Shown: piece after piece, positions 1 through 5,315 of the stretch
Layout: every line of letters starts with the position of its first letter
How positions within the stretch are numbered: position 1 is the stretch's first letter
Assembly (NCBI GenBank): GCA_903847195.1
Contig: CAINCZ010000064.1
Location: 1 to 10,852 of the forward strand
Length of the DNA: 10,852 nt
Reading direction: 5' to 3'
From: an uncultured Acidobacteriota bacterium
GTDB lineage: Bacteria > Acidobacteriota > Terriglobia > Terriglobales > CAINCZ01
The notes under the pieces: generated by a model
Databases searched by the model: none
Told to the model about the DNA's origin: nothing
What the model saw: the letters and a program-made list of their open reading frames with translations, nothing else
Program-made: the position numbers and the translations under genes

Positions 1-209
1 ATAGCGGATTGCAAACGTTCGCGGAGGTCATCGGGCAGTTCGTAAAGCGACGAGTCTCGATATATTTCGATCGTCTTCTTGGTCGTGTTGCAGACCACGA
101 AGCAGTCATGGCACCAAGCGAGGTGCTCGTCGAGTTCTTCCTTGGTACGCTGGTCTAACTCGCCATCCAGGTAATCGGTCAGTTCTTTGAGAAACTCAGA
201 GCAGTTCAC
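1..209 (-). CDS. Zinc-binding anti-sigma factor (zf-HC2/ZAS type), partial
   Basis: The C-terminal part lies beyond the left edge; 69 codons are visible. The predicted role is to bind and silence the ECF sigma factor encoded just upstream until a signal releases it. The visible N-terminus carries the ZAS signature: Cys3, then His29-x3-Cys33-x2-Cys36 (HLAWCHDC), inside a short helical domain (residues about 3-45) starting NCSEFLKELTDYLDGEL. I chose the GTG at 209 because no in-frame ATG lies upstream and a GGAG motif sits 9 bases before it, inside the last codons of the sigma gene. The 4-base gap to the sigma stop implies one transcript and probably translational coupling. Whether a membrane helix follows cannot be seen, so membrane-bound versus soluble is undecided. 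The family call is confident; the signal sensed is unknown. Confidence 0.85.
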   Translation of the reverse strand, partial: MNCSEFLKELTDYLDGELDQRTKEELDEHLAWCHDCFVVCNTTKKTIEIYRDSSLYELPDDLRERLQSA

Positions 210-213
210 CGGA

Positions 214-834
214 TTAGTCTCCGTTCGCCCGCCGCTTAAAATATTTGGTCAACCGCTCGCGAAGCTGCATTCGGGCGCGCAACAGTCGCGATTTCACCGC
301 CGGAACGCTTAACCCCAGAGCCTCAGCCGTTTCTTCCGTCGAAAGCCCTTCCACGTCACGCAACACGAATACCGTACGAAAGCCCGGAGGCAGTCCCTGA
401 ATGGTCTTGCCCAGGATGTCGCGCAACTCAGCCTGGTTGTACTGCTGCTCTGGATTGGGGCTCCAGTCCGCGATCTCGCGGGGTATGGAGTCTTCTTCCG
501 TCTGCACGTCCTCGTCCAGCGAAACCATCCGCTCGGGACGCCGTCGCCGAAGCTTCATTAACGCTTCGTTGACCGCAATCCGCACCAGCCAGGTGTAAAA
601 CTTGCTCTGCTCCTGGAACTGATGGAGGTTTCCGTAAGCTTTCAGGAAAGCCTCTTGAACGACGTCTTCGGCATCCTCGCGGTTCTGCGTAATATGCTGC
701 GCGATGCGAAAGACGTTGCGGTCGTAACGCTTTACGAGTGCCTCGAAGGCCGGTATATCGCCAGCCTTGGCGGCGCGTACCAGCAACAGCTCATCACTGA
801 CTGGTTCACTCAGTTCGGTTTGGATGGTTCCCAT
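214..834 (-). CDS. RNA polymerase ECF sigma factor (sigma-70 family, group 4)
   Basis: A 206-residue protein with the two-domain ECF layout. Region 2 covers about residues 20-98, including DAEDVVQEAF (54-63) for -10 recognition and core binding, then the TWLVRIAVNEALMKLRRR segment. A variable acidic linker spans about 103-135. Region 4 covers about 136-196, with a helix-turn-helix around 163-186 (LSTEETAEALGLSVPAVKSR) for the -35 element. Length and order fit RpoE/SigW-like factors. It would direct RNA polymerase to a stress or envelope regulon and is expected to be held inactive by the zinc anti-sigma factor 4 bases downstream. The ATG at 834 gives a complete region 2 with a short N-terminal extension; a GGCGGA motif lies a few bases upstream. 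ECF operons are often autoregulated, but I saw no convincing GGAAC/GTC-type promoter upstream. The exact ECF subgroup cannot be set by eye. Confidence 0.93.
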   Translation of the reverse strand: MGTIQTELSEPVSDELLLVRAAKAGDIPAFEALVKRYDRNVFRIAQHITQNREDAEDVVQEAFLKAYGNLHQFQEQSKFYTWLVRIAVNEALMKLRRRRPERMVSLDEDVQTEEDSIPREIADWSPNPEQQYNQAELRDILGKTIQGLPPGFRTVFVLRDVEGLSTEETAEALGLSVPAVKSRLLRARMQLRERLTKYFKRRANGD

Positions 835-889
835 GAGTCCGCCGATTCAAATTTGCCGCTCACGGCGCGCATCCGCCGCCGTAGACATC

Positions 890-938
890 CCATTCTACTA
901 CCGGACCCTGAACGGTGCGGGACAAAGCGCCATTCTAC
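890..938 (-). promoter_or_regulatory. Two TAGAATGG boxes upstream of the sigma gene (possible -10 elements)
   Basis: Read on the minus strand, the octamer TAGAATGG occurs twice, as CCATTCTA at 890-897 and 930-937. The shared 9-mer CCATTCTAC is repeated exactly 40 bases apart. TAGAAT is one base from the -10 consensus, so either copy could be the -10 box of the sigma operon, but neither has a recognisable -35 at 16-18 bases. The rest of the 835-1075 gap holds no convincing gene; its ORFs lack coding character and a ribosome-binding site. Confidence 0.3.
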
Positions 939-1051
939 CTGCCAATTCCACGATTCCCTAGAGCGAGCATCAGGACACCGCTGTAGGCTGAGCCCGGATT
1001 GGTAATGCGATGGGGCGAGGAGGGCAGTAATGTACCAGCGTGAGCAATCGG

Positions 1052-1065
1052 GCACCGGTTGGTGC
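1052..1065. promoter_or_regulatory. Inverted repeat just upstream of the -35 box (candidate operator)
   Basis: GCACC-GGTT-GGTGC is a perfect 5-bp dyad centred near 1058, about 50 bases before the predicted transcription start at about 1110. That position suits an activator site. It could also act as a short hairpin followed by a weakly T-rich stretch that shields the promoter from read-through. No specific regulator family is recognised. Confidence 0.3.
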
Positions 1066-1075
1066 GTTTGTTCGA

Positions 1076-1103
1076 TTGACTAGTGACGCGCTCGCCCTAT
1101 AAT
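1076..1103 (+). promoter_or_regulatory. Sigma70-type promoter for the GAF/transglycosylase operon
   Basis: TTGACT at 1076-1081 and a perfect TATAAT at 1098-1103 are separated by 16 bases. This is the best housekeeping promoter match in the window, with transcription expected to start near 1110. The resulting leader of about 55 bases contains a small hairpin (GTGTGC/GCGCAC around 1134-1148, one G-U pair) and no clear Shine-Dalgarno motif before the ATG at 1165. Confidence 0.75.
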
Positions 1104-1164
1104 CCGGATATCGAATCCCAAGCGCGGGCCAGCGTGTGCCAGGCGCACCGCGTAACCGATCCTT

Positions 1165-2331
1165 ATGGCGGACACGAAAGACATTCGGGCAATGATCGAA
1201 CCGGTGGTCTCCGAGGTGCTGGAGGCCGAAACGGCCAAGTTGCGTTCGGCGGTGCTGGAGCAGGTGCTCGAACGCACTGCAGACGCTGTCTGGGCGGCTG
1301 GCAATTCACGGCTGGAAACGCTTAGCCTGGCCATTGCCGCAGTGCAGCAGGCGGGGTCGCAGACCGGCATCCTGCAAGAGTTGCTCGACGGGTTGGCGCG
1401 CTTCGGCGCGCGCGTGGCCGTTTTGCTGGTGCGGGACCAGCGCGCTACGGGATGGCAGAGCCGGGGCTTTGCGCAGTCCGATGTGCTGCGCCGCGTGAGC
1501 ATCGACATCACGGCAGGACCGGCGGCCGAACTCGTCGCCAGCCGAACTTGGATTTGCGGCGAGGCCTCCGCGCTCGACGCCGGGTTTGTTGCTGCGATCG
1601 GCGCTCCGGCCAGCGGCGCGTGTGTCCTGCTGCCGCTGATCGTGCGGGAGCGGCTGGCCGCCATCGTCTATGCCGACGCAGGTCTGGGGGCTGGTTCGGT
1701 CGATAGCGTTCCGATGGAGATCCTGGTGCGTAGCGCGGGACTGTGGGTGGAAGTGGTGGCCATGCGCAAGGCGATTGGCAATCGGCCTGCCACGCCGCCG
1801 CCCACCGCCGCTTCGGTGCGGACTCCCATGGCTTCCGAACCCGTGGCCCACCCGGAGCCGGTGGTCGAAGAGGTTCAATTGCCGGAAGAGGTCGCCGAGC
1901 AGGGACTGCCCCTGAGTACCGACGCGGATTCTGCGGCGGCCCCGCTGCGGCCTGTGCTCGCCTATACGAAGGCGCACGAGTCCCCGGTGCAGCCACAGCC
2001 AATTTCGCTCGTGCCGCCGGCGGACCACTCTGCTGCACAACACAATGCCGCGCTGCGCAACGAACCGGACGAGTTGCGCCGCAAGGCGCGGCGCTTTGCC
2101 CGCCTGCTGATCGACGAGATCAAGCTGTACAACGAGAGCAAGCTGGCGGAGGGCCGGCGTGCCCGCGATGTCTATGCCCGTCTGAAAGAGGAAATCGATC
2201 GCAGCCGTGCGATCTATGACAAGCGTTATGCGCAGACCCCGGTCGCAAGCGACGACTACTTTACTAAAGAGGTGCTGGAAAATCTTGCGGAAGGCGATCC
2301 TTCGCTGCTCGGCGGCGGTTTCTCGCGCTAA
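1165..2331 (+). CDS. GAF-like domain protein with C-terminal helical segment; function unknown
   Basis: A 388-residue protein without signal peptide or membrane helix, so probably cytoplasmic. The N-terminus (about 1-55) is helical (EAETAKLRSAVLEQVLERTAD). Residues about 60-200 have the alternating hydrophobic pattern of a GAF domain, with LLVRDQ, ACVLLPLIVRERLAAIVYAD and a closing helix. Residues about 205-300 are a Pro/Glu/Val-rich, probably disordered linker. Residues about 303-355 form a charged helical segment (FARLLIDEIKLYNESKL, then YARLKEEIDRSRAIYDKRY) that I associate with acidobacterial and deltaproteobacterial regulators; that association is from memory. The ATG at 1165 sits 55 bases after the predicted transcription start; no good Shine-Dalgarno motif is visible, so a leaderless-like or weak initiation is possible. 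The gene lies 13 bases upstream of a lytic transglycosylase, suggesting a shared transcript and perhaps a link to cell-wall turnover. No ligand can be predicted. Confidence 0.8.
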   Translation: MADTKDIRAMIEPVVSEVLEAETAKLRSAVLEQVLERTADAVWAAGNSRLETLSLAIAAVQQAGSQTGILQELLDGLARFGARVAVLLVRDQRATGWQSRGFAQSDVLRRVSIDITAGPAAELVASRTWICGEASALDAGFVAAIGAPASGACVLLPLIVRERLAAIVYADAGLGAGSVDSVPMEILVRSAGLWVEVVAMRKAIGNRPATPPPTAASVRTPMASEPVAHPEPVVEEVQLPEEVAEQGLPLSTDADSAAAPLRPVLAYTKAHESPVQPQPISLVPPADHSAAQHNAALRNEPDELRRKARRFARLLIDEIKLYNESKLAEGRRARDVYARLKEEIDRSRAIYDKRYAQTPVASDDYFTKEVLENLAEGDPSLLGGGFSR

Positions 2332-2344
2332 ACTAAGAGCAGCC

Positions 2345-4714
2345 GTGAACAAGGTTGCCGTTACCCTCGCCGCTCTCCTCCTCGTGTTGGTTGCTGTTCC
2401 CACTGTTGCCCAGGAACCTGCTTCGAAGTCGGCCAAGTCGCGCCGCGCCAGCGAAGAAGCGTCCACCAAGCCTGCTAAAAAGACCGGTGCTGCAGGCAGG
2501 TCCGCACCTGCCAAGGCTGCTGCCAAGAAGCACGCGAAAAGTGCCGCGACCAAGAAGGGTGCCGCTGCGACAAAGAAGAGCAACGCCGCAGCCGGCATCG
2601 CCGCGCACCAGCGTCTGCAACGGCTGAACCAGGCCTTTGTGGCCTCCAGCGACCTGAAGCCGATGGCACGGCAACTTTTTGCCAACCATTCCCGCCCAGC
2701 TTACGCAGGCGTGGAAGGATACGCGCGCCAGCACGCCGGATCCGATGCCGGTGCGCTGGCATGGCTTGTCGTTGGCTATGCGCGGCTGTCGGACAAGGAA
2801 TATCCGAAAGCGGTTGAGGCGCTGAAGTTGGCGCAACCGCGCGCGGGCGATCTGGGCGACTATGTCGCTTACTTCATGGCGAGTGCTTACGGCGGGCTGG
2901 GGCGGTCGACCGATGCCGCTGCGACCTTACGTGATTTTGAAACGAAGCACGCTGATTCGCTGCTGCTGCGCGATGCGATGCACGTTTACGGACAGAGCCT
3001 GCTGAGTTCGGGCCGCGCCGGCGAGGCCGCACGCATCTTGCAGAAGTATCGCGCCCCGGTCCGTGGCGATTATGAGTACGACCTGGGCCGAGCCTACGAG
3101 GCGCTGGGCGACTATGCCAGGGCGGCGCAGGCCTACAAGATTGTGTACTTCTCCATGCCGCAAGCGTCCGAAGCGCCCTCGGCGAAGAGCGCATTGGACC
3201 GCCTGGTCGCCAACGGCAGCGTGAATTCGGCGACCTTTGCCGAGCGGAAGGCCCGCGCCGACATGCTGGTCCAGGTGCGCCGCCACGCAGATGCAGCTCG
3301 TGAATATCGTGCGCTGCTGCCGGTTGCGCCCGCCGACCAGCAGACGGCGATTACCGTGGGTATTGGCGTGGCCTTGCACCGCAGCGGCAACGACCGCGAG
3401 GCGCGCGCGCTGCTCGATTCGATATCCGATTCCGCGGACCCGAGCAACGGCCAGCGGCTTCTGGCCCTGGTGGAAATGGCTCGCTCGGCAGAGGACGAAA
3501 CCCAACTGCTCAGCCTGCTGACCCGCTTGCGGCAGTCTGCCCCGAGGAGCGAGGCGCTCGATCAGGCCTTGATCCTGACCGCCAATCAGTATCTGCTGCG
3601 CCAGAATTACGACCGCGCCATCGACCACTACCGCGAATTACAGGAGCGATTCCCGCAGTCTCCGCGCGCTGCCTACGCCCACTGGAAAGGTGCTTGGCTG
3701 GCGCTGCGGCTGGGCCGCGACGCCGAGGCACGGCAGGAATTTGAAAAGGAAGTGCAACTCTATCCCATGGCTCCCGAGGCTCCCGCCGCGCTTTACTGGC
3801 GTGCCCGGTTGGCCGAGGAAGAGCGGGATTTCGCAAAAGCCCGCGCCTGGTACGAGAAGCTCAGCAGCCGCTTCCGCAACTACTATTACGCGGAACTTGC
3901 GCGCACCCGGCTGGCGACGATTCCCAGCGTGCCGCCGGCGCGCGATCCCATTCTCGACCGCATTCCTGCCAATGTGATGTCCTCAGCCTACAGCGCGGTT
4001 GATGTGCCGAAGGACAACGTGCGTCTGCAAAAGAGCCGCCTGTTGCAGAATGCCGGCATGACCGACTTCGCAATTAAGGAATTGCAGGCGGCAGCCGAGG
4101 GTGCCGGATGGGCTTCCATCCAGATCGCGCGCATTTATCAGGACGCGGGCCAATACCATCGTGCCTTGCAGGTCCTTAAGCGCAATCTGCCCGGCTACTT
4201 CTCAATGGATATGCAGCAGTTGCCACGGCCATACTGGGAAAACCTCTTTCCGCGAGCATACTGGGCTGACCTGAAGAAGAACTCAGTGGCGAACGAGCTG
4301 GATCCGTTCCTGGTGGCGTCGCTGATACGGCAGGAGTCGGAGTTCAATCCCGGGGCCGTCTCCCGGGCGGCTGCGATTGGGTTGATGCAATTGCTGCCTA
4401 AAACCGGCAAGAAAGTCGCGCGCGATATGAAAGTGCGCAATTTCTCGACGAATGGCCTGCTGTCTCCCACCATGAATCTTCAGCTCGGTACGCGCTACTT
4501 CCACGACATGGTGAACCAATTCGGCGGTCGTGTGGAGTACGCTCTGGCCGCCTACAACGCCGGTCCTGACCGTGTGCAGAGCTGGCTGGCGCAAGGCAAG
4601 TATCGCGATATGGCCGAGTTTGTGGAGTCGATTCCGTTTACGGAGACGCGCGAATACGTGCAGGCGATCATGCGTAATACGGCGATTTACCGCAAGCTGT
4701 ACGTGAATCCCTGA
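2345..4714 (+). CDS. Secreted TPR-rich lytic transglycosylase (Slt/MltE-like, GH23 fold)
   Basis: A 789-residue periplasmic enzyme expected to cleave the MurNAc-GlcNAc bond of peptidoglycan, leaving 1,6-anhydro-MurNAc ends. Translation from GTG at 2345 gives a signal peptide (NKVAVTLAALLLVLVAVPTVA, cleavage near residue 22). The longer in-frame start at 2207 would overlap the previous gene by 125 bases and bury this signal, so it is rejected. After the signal comes a Lys/Ala-rich tail (about 27-88), then tandem TPR-like helical repeats (about 95-560; for example ALAWLVVGYARLSDKEYPKA and YDLGRAYEALGDYARAAQAY). The SLT domain lies at about 640-785: IRQESEFNP with predicted catalytic Glu664, AIGLMQLLP, YALAAYNAGP and a terminal EYVQAIMRN helix. 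The layout parallels Slt70, in which a helical solenoid carries a lysozyme-like domain. It follows the GAF-like gene by 13 bases and ends at a strong terminator. The enzyme family is secure. Confidence 0.92.
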   Translation: MNKVAVTLAALLLVLVAVPTVAQEPASKSAKSRRASEEASTKPAKKTGAAGRSAPAKAAAKKHAKSAATKKGAAATKKSNAAAGIAAHQRLQRLNQAFVASSDLKPMARQLFANHSRPAYAGVEGYARQHAGSDAGALAWLVVGYARLSDKEYPKAVEALKLAQPRAGDLGDYVAYFMASAYGGLGRSTDAAATLRDFETKHADSLLLRDAMHVYGQSLLSSGRAGEAARILQKYRAPVRGDYEYDLGRAYEALGDYARAAQAYKIVYFSMPQASEAPSAKSALDRLVANGSVNSATFAERKARADMLVQVRRHADAAREYRALLPVAPADQQTAITVGIGVALHRSGNDREARALLDSISDSADPSNGQRLLALVEMARSAEDETQLLSLLTRLRQSAPRSEALDQALILTANQYLLRQNYDRAIDHYRELQERFPQSPRAAYAHWKGAWLALRLGRDAEARQEFEKEVQLYPMAPEAPAALYWRARLAEEERDFAKARAWYEKLSSRFRNYYYAELARTRLATIPSVPPARDPILDRIPANVMSSAYSAVDVPKDNVRLQKSRLLQNAGMTDFAIKELQAAAEGAGWASIQIARIYQDAGQYHRALQVLKRNLPGYFSMDMQQLPRPYWENLFPRAYWADLKKNSVANELDPFLVASLIRQESEFNPGAVSRAAAIGLMQLLPKTGKKVARDMKVRNFSTNGLLSPTMNLQLGTRYFHDMVNQFGGRVEYALAAYNAGPDRVQSWLAQGKYRDMAEFVESIPFTETREYVQAIMRNTAIYRKLYVNP

Positions 4715-4742
4715 TTGGGGGTTGTTGGAACTCGAGACACAT

Positions 4743-4773
4743 AAAAAGAGCGCTCGCAATGAGCGCTTTTTTT
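4743..4773. terminator. Bidirectional intrinsic terminator
   Basis: The 7-bp core AGCGCTC / GAGCGCT (4749-4755 with 4761-4767) has the loop GCAAT. It is extended by a G-U pair and by an A-run (4743-4747) opposite a T-run (4768-4773). Read from either side, a GC stem is followed by a U-tract. It sits between the convergent ends of the transglycosylase gene (stop at 4714) and lspA (stop at 4790), so it can end both transcripts. Confidence 0.9.
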
Positions 4774-4789
4774 CTTTTCAGCTGAGTTG

Positions 4790-5296
4790 CTACGTTGCCT
4801 TCTTGCTCTGCGGATGCTTTGCCAGCAGGATGTCGATCACCAGCAGGAACGCGCCAACCACAATGGCGCTGTCGGCGACATTAAAGGCGGGCCAGTGATA
4901 CCTGCCGACATAAACGTCGAGAAAGTCGATTACGTAACGGCTGATGACGCGGTCCCAGAGGTTGCCGACGGCGCCCCCCACGACGAGAGACAATCCCACG
5001 CCGGTTGCGTTCAGCGCCTGGCCACTCTTCCAAAGCACGGCCACGATCACGATGAGCGCAGCCAAGGAGAAGACCACCAGCATCAGGATCTTCCACTCGG
5101 TGGGTGAATCGGAAAACAGACCAAAGGCCGCGCCCCGGTTCTGCACGTGTGTCAGCTGGAACAGGCCGGGAATCACCGGAATGCTATCGTGCAAAGAAAT
5201 TGTGCGCGCGACCAGGCTCTTGGTGAACCGGTCGGCCAGCACCACCGCCAGCGCGATCAGCAGGTGATAAATTCGCTTTCCGTATTGTGCCGCCAT
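4790..5296 (-). CDS. lspA: Lipoprotein signal peptidase (signal peptidase II)
   Basis: A 168-residue inner-membrane aspartyl protease that removes the signal peptide from diacylglyceryl-modified prolipoproteins, the second step of lipoprotein maturation after Lgt. Four hydrophobic segments are visible (about 9-25, 70-89, 98-112 and 141-159). The conserved boxes are all present: ADRFTK (21-26), VQNRGAAFGLF (51-61), GGAVGNLWDR (107-116), VIDFLD with the first catalytic Asp at 124, and FNVADSAI with the second at Asp142. The length is typical. The ATG at 5296 follows an AGGA motif and starts 19 bases after the ileS stop, so the two genes are very likely co-transcribed; ileS-lspA order is widespread in bacteria. 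The transcript ends at the hairpin just downstream. Globomycin is the classic inhibitor of this family. Confidence 0.97.
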   Translation of the reverse strand: MAAQYGKRIYHLLIALAVVLADRFTKSLVARTISLHDSIPVIPGLFQLTHVQNRGAAFGLFSDSPTEWKILMLVVFSLAALIVIVAVLWKSGQALNATGVGLSLVVGGAVGNLWDRVISRYVIDFLDVYVGRYHWPAFNVADSAIVVGAFLLVIDILLAKHPQSKKAT

Positions 5297-5315
5297 CGTA
5301 ATCCTGTCCGAAGAG

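Noticed and set aside
810..1055. 81-codon minus-strand ORF overlapping the sigma gene start, and 622-1005 plus-strand ORF
   Set aside because: Both overlap the certain sigma gene in other frames, with no start signal or domain.
2207..2344. Upstream in-frame ATG starts for the lytic transglycosylase
   Set aside because: They overlap the end of the GAF-like gene by up to 125 bases and would place a basic 46-residue extension before a clear signal peptide. The GTG at 2345 begins directly at that signal peptide.
1306..2685. 459-codon minus-strand ORF
   Set aside because: It lies opposite the GAF-like and transglycosylase genes. Composition is Arg/His/Ala-rich with no domain; it is a GC-rich antisense shadow.
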